Shown here piece after piece: positions 38,260-51,267 of a DNA stretch of 64,000 nucleotides (the stretch's first letter is position 1; each line of letters opens with the position of its first letter). The stretch is from assembly GCA_013396995.1 (NCBI GenBank), contig VWZP01010561.1:221767-285766 (forward strand), in the 5' to 3' direction. The notes below the pieces were generated by a model that was not told the origin of the DNA, made no database searches, and saw only the letters and a program-made list of their open reading frames with translations. Source of the stretch: Dicaeum eximium (Eukaryota; Chordata; Aves; Passeriformes; Dicaeidae). The translations under genes were made by a program, and so were the position numbers.

Positions 38260-41200
38260 ATAAATATATCTCCCATATCTGGGATTGAGGAAAAGAAAGG
38301 GATCACTCTTTTCAAAGTAACTACATTTTACACTAGCTCAGCTCCATTAGAAATCTACACCAATGTAGTATCCAACTGAGACATCTCCATTTTGAGTACT
38401 GGAGAATGGCAGAAGGCAGAAAAGGAAAGAAACCAGTCACTTATGCCTTATGTTTCTCAGGAATAAAGCCTGAAAATGAAAGCAAACTCTGCACTCAGAT
38501 CCTAATTACTATTATTATGATAATCTGTTGACATAAACCAATACGGTTCTATAGATAAGAGATTCTCACAGCAAGTTCTCAACCCCCGAGCTCCATGTAA
38601 AGTAACAATAATGTGTACTATAAACTGCAGAAGCAATAGGGCAGAGGGAAGACCAAAAACCAGAACAGTAACAGATCAATGTTACACATTACACAGACCA
38701 TGCACTCTACCGTATTACTTACAACTTTTGCATTTCTACTAAGGCAGAAAATATAAATAAACAAGAAATTGGCAACAATTCAGATTATTTTTAGTTGAGT
38801 AAAGCAGCTGAAGAACATGACTTTGTAAGACAGAAGGAAAAATTGATGTTAGGTTAAAAGGTTGCAGTATGGTGCATAAGGGACATAATAATGTGAATTC
38901 TTAAGAAATAAAATCAAAACAGAAGTCAACTTCTGGAGAAAAAATAAACAAACCCACAACCCAAAGGTGTCTTTAAGCTTGATTAAATGAAAACTGATTT
39001 ACTCTTTAGTGATTTGCTAAGTGGATACACAACCAAAGATAGAAAATTACACACTTCTGCATTTGAAAAAGAAGTTTAACCAGTAATTTTAGAAGTTACG
39101 AGGGCTTTGCAAAGGACCCATTTCATAGGCTTTTGTTTGCACTAATAAAATATTTGGTTGCTTTCAAGATCACTCAGCAGAGATCAAGCCATCATCCAAG
39201 TGCAATGTACAAAACACACTGAAAAAGGAAGTTCTTATCTTAGGGCTTTTTTTTTTTAATCACATTTTACTACTTAACAACAAAAAAAATCTCCCAACTA
39301 AGAAAAAGAGGGCTCAAATCTGCATCTGTCCTTTCAGGATGCTAAAAAGAAATCCAAAAAACTGTAACACGTCATCCCCAACTTCCCTTTTGTTGCGCTT
39401 TAAATTCAAAGCAATGAAATTCTTCAACCCTTCTCTAAATTCTGCTTTCTCAGAGAGTTTATATGCATGGCTTGTGGTCCATCAGGACAACTCTGTGTTT
39501 CACAGCTCTGTCAGCTGCTGTGCTCTTCCCATGGGACTCTTGAGCTTGGCCAGTTATGCTGGTGACAGCAAACCATTCCTCATGCAGAGTTCAACACCCA
39601 GGCACACAGGCAGGGGTGAAAAACTAACCAGGAGAATTTGGGAGGGAATTGTGTGAGCTTCCCTCACCCTAATAAACAGGGTGGGACTGAACCCCTTATT
39701 GAGAATGGATGTTTCTCTTCAGTTCCATGGCCTCCAGAATTCCTTCCATGCTTGCTTGATTCCTTTTGAGACTACAGCTATCAGACACTTAACCAAACAG
39801 ACGCTATTTTCCTTTGGTGTTTGAGTGGATTTTTATTTTTCCAAATCTGTGGGTTTTAATCCCATAAGCTGCTTTGAGGAAAGGAGAGAACAGGTAACAA
39901 ACAAAACTTGAGTTCAGTCTTTTCTTCTTGAGTTTTTTTTCTTTTTTTCCCTGATGCCTGCTTTTCTTTCACTGACAATACCATTGTTTTGAGACAAAAA
40001 CAGCACCATTATCCAACTAAAAAAATCAGCAGACACCCTTGTTCCTTGTAGGGTGCTACACTGCAAGCATCTTTGTATTGGCAGCCTGCTGCTCCTCCAA
40101 GTTGTTCATCTGAACTGATATGTGCAAGGAGGGAGATGCTAATGCCACCGTGCACACTGGTGGTGCTTGTCCGACTAACAAGTGATGTAATTCACTGCAT
40201 TTCTTGTATTTCTTCTCTTCCCATATGCTGGCACCAGCCTGCCTTATTCTAATTTTGACAACATATGCAGCTAGATGTGCTTTTCTTCCTTATTTTAGAC
40301 TTTGAGTTTTGCATGCCTTTCTGCCCAAAATTTCCCTTCTTGTGGCATTTATTCTCAATTACATCCACATGTTGGACATTGGTAGCTGAATAAAAACTGT
40401 AGCAACTATAGGGTTACCCAGATTGAAAAATACTAGAATTTGCCAAGAAATGGTATTACCCTGACTTATGGTCCTTTCTAAAATTTCAAGGCAACTCTCT
40501 AGCCCTGTGTGACTGACAGATCAGATTCCCTTTACAGCTTCTCTTCTTGTGCACTCTATTAAATAGAACTTCCCTGGTTATTGTGACCATACTAGACTGA
40601 AAACATTTGCAATACGATTTCAAAGCTACTTTTTAATACCATTTTGATGGAGGAAACTTCCAGAAACTTTTAAGGTATCAGAACCTCTTGTTAGACACAA
40701 AGCCACTTTTTGTCTTGCTTAGTGCCACTAACATCTTTTCCACAACATTTCATTTCTTTGCTATAGTCTTTCTATTTTGTTCATCCATTTCAGGATTGTT
40801 TTTATTAACTTTTAGTAACAGCTGATGATCACCACATATTTCAAAATACCAGAACCACAGCAATGTTCAATTCAGTGACCTGTCCTCACTTTTTCCATAC
40901 ATCACCCTAATTCTTAGCCTTGTATGTATATTACTCCATTGACTCAGTTTCCAAGGCCAAGCCTTTAAAATATAAACATTCAACACAATGCTATTCTTTT
41001 TGATAGCAGCTTGATTTCAGTGTGCTGAGACCACCAGCTCCCAGAGTAAACATTACTGTTATTTTATTCCCCAGAACCACTGTATATTTATACAGATATT
41101 TGCTGATTGTCTGTTCTGAGACTGTAAGATTTTGGAACATGAACTGCACCACTGAAGTTTGTCTCAGGAAAAGCAGGATTAGGTGCTACAATAACATTAA

Positions 41201-41347
41201 TACTTCCTAGTAATTGCTTTCATGCCATTTTCATATGCATACATATTTCTATGATTTTTGGTGTGCACTTCTCTTATAAATTAAACCACAAAAAAAGGTA
41301 AAAACAAGGCTTGGGAAAACAAATAACAGACTAAACACTGAGGAGTC

Positions 41348-41373
41348 TCCTGAGCTAGCATCCTGAGCTAGCA
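41348..41373 (+). repeat. 13-bp tandem duplication
   Basis: TCCTGAGCTAGCA occurs twice head to tail without spacer. It is a small local duplication with no visible function. Confidence 0.9.
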
Positions 41374-44300
41374 CCTAAAGATCAACCTGAGTCACACTAT
41401 TAAAGACTCATAGCAGCATACTCAAAATCAGGAACACTTTTCATATTGAACTTCGAATTATTTTTCCAATATTGCTTTAAAATGCAATTCAGTTTTAATT
41501 TTAAAAGCGGTCTAAAATTTTTTTGAAGTGTAATCTGTATTTTTCTAGAATCTTTTAAATTTGCACTTTATGACTAGTGATTTCTGTTTTGACTAATTCA
41601 GTTTACCAAGAAAAACGTCTTAATAAAAAATTCCTAAACCAGCTCAAGTAAGAAGTTATTTTTCAAAACGTTCTTTTGTCTTCCTGACAGCATCCTCCAA
41701 GTGGTAATAGGAATTCTTAAAATTAACAGAAGGTGTATGTGGAGGAGGTGGGAAGTTTGGAAAGAGTGCTCCAAATGCCAGATCTATCATCTGTATTATT
41801 AGTATGTCAGATCTGGTGCCTATGAAGATGCATTTCTGTGCAATGAATACCCCTCATGATATATGATTCCCGAGGTCGTGCTGAAAATGTGATGAGGTGT
41901 CCATTTAAGACTGAAGGAATGTCCTGAGTAAGTAGCAAAACAGGATCCTGAACTGCAGCAGCCCCATGCAGGGGAGGGAAGCACCTATTTACTACACTTT
42001 TAATGAGTTGCAGTGTGAAGTTAAAAATAAAAACAGCAAGGAGAAGAATGCATCTTCAAGGAGTGAAAAGACAGCAAATGTGTCAGCTCAGGAAGGTCCA
42101 AGGCCAGGAGAGCTCTAGAAGACAGGGCTGTCTCTCTTTGCTTCTCCCTAAATAAATCCACTCAGGCCATACATAGTGGCTGAGTTGGAGCCTGGGCTTC
42201 CATGAGGAAGACACAGCAAAGAAATGCTGAAAAGTTAGGAAGAGAGACTGATATCAGATATAAGTGCAGAGTATTTGTCTTTTGCAATCTTTTTCCCAAG
42301 TTTTATAATCACAGAAATACTGCATGATTGGAAGCTTACCCCCAAAAGTGTTGCAGGTGAACAAAATAAAACCCCAATAAATATGGGTATTTAGCATCCA
42401 TTTCCCAGCAGATATGCACAGCTCAGCTTGGGAATTGGCAGTGGTGTATCAGGGCAGACAGGGAAAGCCTCAGTTAATGCACTGATATGCCTCCAGCAGC
42501 AGACAGAAGGTGGAACATATTGTGTATGTTTCATCAACCACGTACTGTGACTATCTCCTTGGCTCTCCTTTTTTGAGCTACACCTTAGGATCTTGTGAAC
42601 ACATAAGTGTGAGAAAACTCTGGTATTGCCATCATCCCTAGAGCCAGTCAACAGCTTTCCTTGTTAGTTCCTCAGATAAATGCCTAGGAAGAGTTGAAGG
42701 AGGTGGTGGCAGTTGAGGAAATTTTCACAGAGCAGTGAAACAGCAATGTATCTCACCTATCACCTTCTGTGTCACTCCCTTTCCTCCGCAGGCCTTTCTG
42801 CTTCATTTTATGCCCTGTAACCAGGCCCTTGCCATACCACTCCTACTAAAGTGAGAGGGTGGTGGCCACAATTTAATCTGATCTATACAAAAAGGTCCTT
42901 CATGCCCCAGGTATTTTTCCTGGATGCCATGGGGCAAAAAAACAGTACACCAAAGGCAGAACTTATCAATCACTTCACTAAGAACCTCACCATATTCCAA
43001 AACTATTAACTATCATAAAACCATCCCATGCAAAAACACACTCTACCTCACCTACTCAGAGAACTCCCATCCTGGCATCTCTTGCATCTTACCTTTCAGC
43101 TTTGTTTACATACTCTGAGATTTGCATTCCTTCTTTAGCCCATGCAAAGCAAGAGATATTCCTGGCATCCGTGTGTGCATTGCCATGGTTACCTAGTTCA
43201 TCTGCAGCAAAATGGGTTGGTCCATGACCTGACACCGCAGCTCCAGGAACACATTCCTCCCTTGCCACTGCTTCTCAACCTCTCTGGCTGCAGCGCTTCT
43301 TTTGGAAAATCTCAGTGCAAGCAACAGTGGGGTACCCAACACAAACTCTCCCAAAGTCTTTAGCATGTTTTTTCCCTATACAATGTCTCTAAGTGTGTTT
43401 TTTGGCAGGCCCAGTCCTTGAAAAATTCCAGACAATTTTTCCAGCAAGCCGTCATCAATAGCACACCTGCACAATTGACCTGCTGCATTATATTTGAGGG
43501 CACAGTCTTTACTTGAAAATGTAAACTTGGAAATTTAGCCTCAAAAGCATGCTTATGAGAACACCTGTGACCGCACAACTGAGTCTGTCAGGGAAGAACA
43601 AAGGTTTGGGGCACAACAATTAAGACCAAGAAATCTTAAACAAGGGTCTCAGCTGGATGGGGGACAAACAGCTCTCTCCTGGAAGAGCAGTTTTGTTGCT
43701 TTGGGTCACAAATTTTACAGTACAAATCAAATAAACTGTGACCTACTGAGATACTAGCAAGCCAGACACCACTCCTAAATAAGTGCTCAACATCAAATGA
43801 GGTATAAACAACAAAATATTGATAAAATATGATGAAAACAAATTTCATCCAGGCAGAAGGCATATGTATTTCCACCACTGCCTCAAATTTTCACAGAAAC
43901 AAAGCTTATTAACATTGTTTTTTAAGCAACATCACTCTTACAGGTTTTTTCTCCAGGCAATATTTATAACAAAATAGGTATATAAACTGATATGAAGAAT
44001 CCCTGTTTACACCATTTATCTCTTCTCATAATTAATGTTTCTAATATTCATACCAAATTTTACATATTTAAATAAAGTTAAAAGCAGTGATGTAATATCT
44101 GGAAATGGTACACTAAATATGTGTACCACAATGTCAAGGCATACACAGATGTATCTTGTGGTGATTCTAAAAACATAAATACCAATGAATCTCTGCAAGG
44201 AAACCAAAAGCTGGTAAAATTCATAATGGCTTTGTAGTTATATAGTTATGTAATATAAAGTGAAGTTCTCCAGACTTGATTTAGCATGGCTGAAACAGAG

Positions 44301-44379
44301 TGGGTAATATGTCTGCATCTCAACAGCAAAAAAAAACCCCAGTCTAATGAAAAATCACCACCAAAACGATGACTTGTAC

Positions 44380-44385
44380 ACCTAC
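44380..44385 (-). other. CDYL: Splice donor of the CDYL exon
   Basis: The minus strand reads AAAAG|GTAGGT, close to the donor consensus. It splits a glycine codon after its first base (phase 1). The peptide before it, N-G-K-G, corresponds to the exon end I recall for mammalian CDYL. Downstream of the donor the frame departs from CDYL and reaches a stop near 44246. Confidence 0.9.
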
Positions 44386-45052
44386 CTTTTCCATTTATTG
44401 TTAATGCTGATGCAAGTGTGGCTGTTACTGGCACTGGCAATTGTGGCACTAATGGATGTATCCTTGGTCGGCTCCCCATCCTAGCACGCTCTGCACCAGG
44501 TCCTAACAAAGCTCCCACAGGTTTTTCTGCTGCTACTTCTGGTGCTACAGAGTCATCTTGATCCTGCTCTATATGGTCCATTTTATCTGGGCTTTCATTC
44601 TGGAAGCCATCAACTGTTGTCCGACTCTTAACTGGACTTTTGGGCACTAGGATTTTAATACCTGATTTTGCAAGGTCCATATTTTTACGTCCAGAAAGCG
44701 ACGGTGAATTGTTTTTCCGGAACTTCTGTGTGGCAGAAAAAAGTTGAGTAGTTTTTGACTCGTGTTCTTTAGTCATAACTAAAGATTTAGAAGATGTCTT
44801 TGAAAAAGAACTATTGGTAGATCTAGAAATTTGTTTTCTGGCATTATTTGGAGAGGTCCTGTTTGTCCTGGTTAATGTGCTTTCCTTCTGCTTTTCATTG
44901 TGGCGTCTGTTAAATTCATGTATATATTCCTCACAATTGACAAGGTGCTGTTCTGGCTCCCAAGTATCATCTTCACTGTCATATCCTTTCCATCGCACCA
45001 AATATTCTGTTTTTCCTTTCTTGTTTTTCCTCTTGTCAACAATTCTCTCTAC
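44386..45052 (-). CDS. CDYL: CDYL internal exon: chromodomain and linker (667 nt)
   Basis: CDYL is a nuclear corepressor. Its chromodomain reads methylated histone H3 and its C-terminal crotonase-like domain recruits or modifies chromatin. Seen here: 222 complete codons plus one base, open throughout. The exon starts V-E-R-I-V-D-K-R and contains LVRWKGYDSEDDTWEPEQHL, the chromodomain core, at about exon residues 1-51. A basic Ser/Thr-rich linker follows, and then blocks I recognise from mammalian CDYL: NMDLAKSGIKILVPKSPVKS, APEVAAEKPVGALLGPGAER and RMGSRPRIHPLVPQ. Aromatic-cage residues W21 and Y24 are present; the first cage aromatic would come from the preceding exon. The acceptor is tttaacAG|GTAGAG (phase 0) and the donor AAAAG|GTAGGT (phase 1). 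The crotonase exons downstream were not found in the window. The frame stays open past the donor to about 44246, but that readthrough is intronic. The identification is from recalled family sequence and is very secure. Confidence 0.96.
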
Positions 45053-45080
45053 CTGTTAAAAACCAAAAATAAGCATTAGG
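45053..45080 (-). other. CDYL: Splice acceptor and polypyrimidine tract of the CDYL exon
   Basis: Reading the minus strand, a T-rich tract (cttatttttggtttttaac) leads directly to AG at 45054-45053. The exon begins at 45052 with GTA. The reading frame fixed by the chromodomain makes this a phase-0 junction, which is where the known alternative N-termini of mammalian CDYL join the common V-E-R-I-V sequence. Confidence 0.9.
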
Positions 45081-48000
45081 TATGGGGAGATATACAACTC
45101 AAGAGAGTGACCTGCATATAAATGATTTGTTAAGTGTAGACAGATTATAAAATAGTCTTGTAGTTTTGTAATCTGTACTGTAGTTCTATAGTATTACAGT
45201 CTTTCACCACTGACTGGAAATCCCTCGCTCTAAACTTTAGATTATTACTTTTATCTCAAAAACATGTTCTAGAGTACCAAAATTGTTCTTCATTAAGTAT
45301 TTTGCATGCACAAGAATCTGAATATGACATACTAAAACTGACAATCAGCACTGGTCTCAGAGAAGCACTTGCACCAACTTCAATGTGGATATGATTTCCC
45401 TCTCTCAATATAGAAGTTATGTTTAAATATGCTGTATAAATACAGGGTGTTTACCTTACCAAACTTATCAATTTGATATTGTTTGAATAATTTGCTTGTT
45501 AACATAAGGCATATGTGAGAATCTCTTACAGTGAGCTAACCTTTAGCTACCAGGGACAACATGGAACAGCTTAGGAACTGGGGCAAATTCAGATAATTGT
45601 TTTTACGGACTTCTTGTGAAAACAGAGAATTTGTTTTTGCCAGAGCCTTTGATACACATACTTGAACAAATTACCATGCTTCACTTATCTGCAAACAGAG
45701 GTGATATTTATGTCACAAGTATTAAGCATGCACATTCTACAGCTGCATGTGGGACCCATGGGCTGTAGGAATTCAGGCACCGGGGTAAAGCAGGCAGGGC
45801 AGACAGCAGCAGCTGCAGGGGCAGAGGCTCACGCTTCAGACTAAAACTTATGCCAATCACGCTAATCCTCTGGAAAGGGAATTCTTTTACTGAAAAAGAT
45901 ATAAGTGCAAAGCTAATCTTAGGGTTTCCCCTTTTTATTTAATTTTTTCTGCCCAGGTAAATCCTTCATTTCATTTCAGTTATGGGACTGATAAAGCTTT
46001 CTTATTCATCTCTCTCTTCTTTTTGGTAATAAAAAAAAAGAAGGCAGGTGTTTGGGACTATTACTTATTAATTTAACTCCCAGCCCTTCATGACAAAAAC
46101 CATGCATACTAGCCAAGACCACACCTACCTAGAAGATCCTCTGAAGAAAGAGAGACATTTATGGGAGTGGCATTAACCAAATGGAATGCCTACAGAAAGT
46201 TTAGAAGGATGGGAGGAAAATACAAGTACGTATGGTGCACATATAAACAGTGTACGTATAGGGTATATGATTCATTACCAAATCACGTGACTGCTGACAA
46301 CAGATTTTCTTAAGAGTGCATCTCAATTTTCCATGTGGTATGCTATCATAATGTACTCTCTGGTTTTCAACAGTAAGGTTAAATGATTACTATTATTATC
46401 ATCTCAGCAGCAGTGTAAGGACATACCCTACAACTGCATACGATACCCTGTAGGTGTGGTACTGTGTCATCAGGATGTTGCTCAGCTCTGTCTGCACAGG
46501 TCTTAAAAAAACTCAAATCAACACCACAAAAATAAGAATCAAATACAAACAAGCCCCATCTTTGCCTTGTTAGTCAGTTCGATGCACATTATTAGGACAT
46601 GCAATATAAATTGTCCAAATTTTATTTAAAATCTTAAAATACATTAAAACTATTTTTATTCTGATTATTTAACTTTATACTAGTTACTGGGATTAAAAAA
46701 CCATGCGGCTAGAAAAATGAAACTTGTTTTCCCACAAAATTCTTTAAAGACATCTTAAAAGAAAACGCAGCTCCAAAAGCTGAAGAAAGTCATGGTGGAG
46801 AAACATGTCTTTAATTTTTTCTTAGTAGAGACTGAGTAAAAAGACCTTCAAATATTAAGTCAGAAATGTTAAATTAAAAACTAAGAACAAACTCATTAAT
46901 CAAACTTCTTTTCTTGTCAAAAAACCAGTTACTGCTAGTTTTTCTTATCCTCCCTGCCTCTCTTGACCTTCTAAAATAGACTTTAAGAGCACAATTCTGA
47001 GAGAAAGATCTCTGCTGCTACCAAGATATTTTTATTCTGTAGTACAAAATCTTTGTAATGAACAGCATCAATTACTGAGCACAAAGTTCTACCACTGTCT
47101 TTCGGTACTGAAAGACCACCCATTAAGGACATGCCCTTTTCAAATAGGAAGCCATCCCTGTCATCCAAAAAACCAGATACCTTACAGAGATAATAGATGA
47201 ACTCTAGAACAGAAGACACAAAAATCCATTCCTAACCTGATGATTTGTGGAGCAAGCAGAAATGCATAAAGAAAACAGTCATATTTAGCTGTATTGTCCA
47301 AGCCTGCAACAAAACGTACTTTGACATTGCTCTTTTTGATTAAAAGGATTTTTTTGTAACCCTTCCTTTTTTCTTGAATACATACTTTGTTTTATTTACA
47401 GCACAAAAATTACAACAATTAACCTGTGATATACAATTTATCATGCAGCTTCAGAGCTTTAGTGAGGGACTTCTTTTTTTGGATTGACTGAGTTTGGTTA
47501 GTCTGACTCCCCTAGAAGCACTTGAAAAACTGCTCAGGAATGTTCTGCCTCAATACTTTTGCTGATGATAACAGCTACGTAAGTGTTTCTCATCCAGAGC
47601 TGGGAGCAAGATATATCCTTTGCCATAATCCCACTAGAAATGCTGTACTTTGTACAAATGTACTTTGTGACAACTATAATTTTTACAGTGTCCCATGCCC
47701 CGTCCCTTACCATGGGGTAGTACTTATGTTTAGAGATTAAAAGGTTCTGTACTGCAGGATTTGCCATTAATGGTTAGTTTTCAAGTGTTGTAGAAGAATC
47801 ACAACAAAAGGCAAAATAAAAAAAAGAGAAAACAGGTGTGAGGGAAAGTTATCAGGCAAACTACCTGGGTGGCAAAAAAATAACATCTCCCAGTTTATTT
47901 TGGCATGCTATGTTATCACTTTTCCCACCTGGGGGGTACTAATCAATAACACTCAAAAACTCAGGCAGCAGAAGAACTGACAGAAAAACGATGAGCTGCT

Positions 48001-49625
48001 CAGAGGTATAGTCCAACACTGAAATGCACAAATTAAAATCCCACCCACCATAACTATACCTGAGATTTCCCATCTCTAAAATGGTGAATTTCCCTTCCTT
48101 CCATGAATGTGGTAAAATTGGCTCATGCTTGCTCTCCCTCCCTGAGAATTTTAATTGCTTTTATTAGCAAATTAGATAGAATTTACACTCAAAAAAATTC
48201 CCAACAAACAAACAAAAGTAATTACGGTTGTAGGCTGAAGTGCTGTCTGGCTACAGCTGCACCAGGTGAGAATGACAATGCTGCAACTCCTCCCTGTCCC
48301 GTGCTCAGAGACAACAGCTCCTCCCCATCTGTCAGCACAACTTCTTCTGTAATTATTCCCTAATGCAGTTCTGTCAAAGTGACCTGGTTTAGATATTAAG
48401 AATACCTGAGTTAATGTAGGCATCCTGAAATAACTGGTTTGGAGAGCAGCCACATATGCGGTATTTTCTGACACATCTAAGAGGATGGCAACTTTCAGCA
48501 GAGGACAACAAACACCTATAGGCTGGGCTGGTCCAGTAACCTCATTGTCAGGAAAAGGACATGCATTCTTAATCCCTGATGAAAGCTCTTTAGTTCAGGT
48601 CAATAAAATTAAGCATGAAATTCAAAAAAACATTCTCAATCTAAAGCATGGTAATTTGGGGACTTCTGTAAACACGACACAAGGCATCCTCTCAGTCATT
48701 GTATATGTATGTATAATGAAAAGATCATACTTTGAACATTTGAAGAAATTAAACTAAAGGTACATCTGTCAGGGGGTGGGAAGGCAACAAAAACCAGAAA
48801 GACCAAAATAAACACATGTGGGCAGGTAAATATGCAATGAGTATTGCCTTGTTTATAATAGATCCATTGTACATTCACATCATGTTCCTCTTTCCATCCT
48901 TTCTGTCCTCATTCATGTCAGGCTAAATTAATGTAAAGTTTGCAGAATACAATCTATTGGACTTCATATTCTACCTGTTGTCTGTAAAATATAGGAGAAG
49001 GCCTTGTTCTGTTAGCTGAAGACTATATTTACATTACTGTTTTTGTTCAGAGCAGTAGTGCAGTTTGGAAGCAAATCCTTCCCTCCTCTGCACTATTCCT
49101 GCTTACTGTGGAATGGTTTTAGTCACAGACCAGTTTTGGTATACAGGATGTGGATTCTTTATGGAGAAATATAAACTGGAAATGGAAATACACCAATGCA
49201 TCTGTCACGCTTCAACCCCTAAGGGGGCACACAGATCCAAGCAAGTAACACCTCTGAACAGTTTCAATGCATGTAGTGCCATGGATATTTGATCCTGAGA
49301 GGCTCCACTAAATCTAGTCCAAAATAAAAGTGCTGTACAGCAGAATATGTAGAGGTGGGGGTCACAGCACCAACTGCTTCACTCTACTGATTCTCTCCAC
49401 TTGAGCCAAATTACTACTGGAGATATTCCCCAAGTAAGAGACAGAAAGCTAGAATAGGTGAAAAATCATACATGACATATGTATCCATTACAAGTGAACA
49501 GTCACCCTTTATTAAATTGGAAAGTACTTAATACACAAACGAGAACTAAATGATCCCCCATAAGCAATCAGCAATGGTTGCAAGTGGTTGTATCTTCCAT
49601 TTATTAAAATCTTGCAGAAGTCAAC

Positions 49626-49695
49626 AATAAACAGTATTCAAATACTTCTTGTTGTAAATAAAATAAATTCATTCTAGATAAAAAAAAAAAAAAAA
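49626..49695 (+). other. AATAAA signals and A16 tract, possible 3' end of a retrocopy
   Basis: AATAAA occurs at 49626-49631, 49657-49662 and 49662-49667. The last two are 13-18 bp ahead of sixteen A at 49680-49695, which is the spacing of a genuine cleavage site before a templated poly-A tail. The several hundred bases upstream show no recognisable coding frame, so any source transcript must be a 3' UTR or too decayed. An ordinary A-rich microsatellite is the alternative. Confidence 0.3.
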
Positions 49696-51041
49696 GCAGT
49701 ATACCACACAAAAACCATTAAGTGCCGTATTTTGCCTTAAAGTAGTTTTGGGAAAACAGTTACTCAAAAAGATATTCAATGAGGACGTCAAAACACACCT
49801 GAAGGTCTGTAAAATGTGCACTAAAATCTTAAATGTACAAATTTTATTAGAAAATACTAATATTAGAAAATTAGAAATAATTTCCCATAGGATGACTTAA
49901 GGCCAAGTCAGAGTATTGCTCACTGCAATAGTGAGCACCAGCAGGGAAATTTTAAAAGCAGCTTAACAAATACACGTAGAATATCAAAATCTGTATCAAA
50001 AAGAATATAAAAAACCAATATTGTATGGTTTAAATTTAAATAGCATCATTTAAAAGTTACACTAGTACATCATATAAATCCAGGCGCTCATCTCACTGCA
50101 GCTCCATGTAGCTCCACTGACACAAGCCTGGGAGAGCACACGTAAGCCTGGGGCCACATGCTCCCGGAGCTGACTGATTTGATTAGCAGAACAGACTGAT
50201 TGGATTAACAGCCGATGAATTGCTGTAAACTGAGCTGCTGCATCCTTATGGCACGACTGGCCAGAGTGTCTGTGCAGTACAGGACTGGCCGTGGTGAGGG
50301 CTCTATTACATAGATATTGTTCTGGAAGCCAGAGCTGTACCAAATAAATATGGATCAGATGTGGGCAGATTACTGCCTTTCTGTCAAATTAGCTACAGCA
50401 GATGAAGCAGCTTTTGTGCTGCTTTTGTGACAGCTCTGCAGTGAGGGATGACACCTGATCCGGCCCAAGGCCTGACAATACAGACTCAACTGTCTTCAGG
50501 CAATTGGGACCAGCAGGATGAGTTCATACAGGATCATCACTTCCCAACCCCAGCCACTCCCAACCTCCTTTGGAGGCAGCAGTATGTGCAGTGAGGTTGG
50601 AACACATTCATGTCTATGAGCTGGAGTCCCATGAGGGACTAATGCACTTCCTGTGGCCCTACATGCTAGCAATACAATAAAGAGAACTGTATAACTCAAC
50701 CCTCCTTTCAAAAATTAAACAGCTGTGCTAAAACAAATATTAAGATTTCTCTTTTTCCCAAGCTCTATTTCAATCAAAGGCTGTCCATTCCTTTAGGATT
50801 CCTGGACACAAGTCATGCAAGAGCTAACTTTGCAGCTATCTGTAATATTCAATTAATATAGTGGCCTGCAGGTCATAAATTCACATTTTAACTCACCCTT
50901 TATATAAATTTCTAATCAAGTTGCCTATAAAATTACAATTATCCCAGTGAAGCTCATTATTTATTATCAGCTTTATATCCTTTCATGGTCTTAGCAAAGA
51001 CAATAGACAAGATAGTTTAATTACTGCATTCTCATCAATGC

Positions 51042-51063
51042 CAGTGATTCCAGAGAATCACTG
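51042..51063. repeat. Short perfect hairpin
   Basis: CAGTGATTC (51042-51050) and GAATCACTG (51055-51063) are exact reverse complements around the loop CAGA. It has a mixed-base stem, unlike most AT palindromes here. Confidence 0.85.
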
Positions 51064-51245
51064 CTATGGTGCATGCCATGCCTGGCTGCACAGCCACCTC
51101 CTGAAAAAGCATTTCAGAAAGTTTTATACCTCATACCTACATTAAACAAACTAATCACTCCATGTGCAACTTCTTGATGATGAATTCAAAAAGTGCAGAT
51201 CACAAACAGAAAGCAGATCTTTGTAAAAAGCCTTTTCCATACAGG

Positions 51246-51267
51246 ACATCAGGTGTACATCAGGTGT
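51246..51267 (+). repeat. 11-bp tandem duplication
   Basis: ACATCAGGTGT is repeated twice without a spacer. This is a minor local duplication. Confidence 0.9.

Larger units (their letters stand above)
32131..44385. other. Long intronic stretch next to the CDYL exon, nothing recognised
   Basis: Twelve kilobases of AT-rich intron contain several palindromes listed separately. A block at about 35880-36190 contains aataaagtgtttctctgcaag and looks somewhat LTR-like, but it has no clear ends or target duplication. A frame of 105 codons at 39339-39656 (plus) has no family motif. I looked for the next CDYL exons (crotonase domain, DKRLRFSVRQ region) on the minus strand and did not find them. Confidence 0.55.

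Noticed and set aside
39339..39656. 105-codon plus-strand open frame
   Set aside because: There is no recognisable domain, no exon boundaries were identified and composition is like the flanks. A chance frame of this length is expected in 64 kb.
44246..44385. Continuation of the CDYL frame beyond the exon
   Set aside because: The peptide after N-G-K-G no longer matches CDYL, and a near-consensus donor lies exactly at the point of divergence. The extension is intron read in frame until a chance stop.
48103..48474. Overlapping open frames on both strands in a GC-richer patch
   Set aside because: Neither frame shows family motifs or splice signals. Overlap on both strands reflects locally low stop-codon density.
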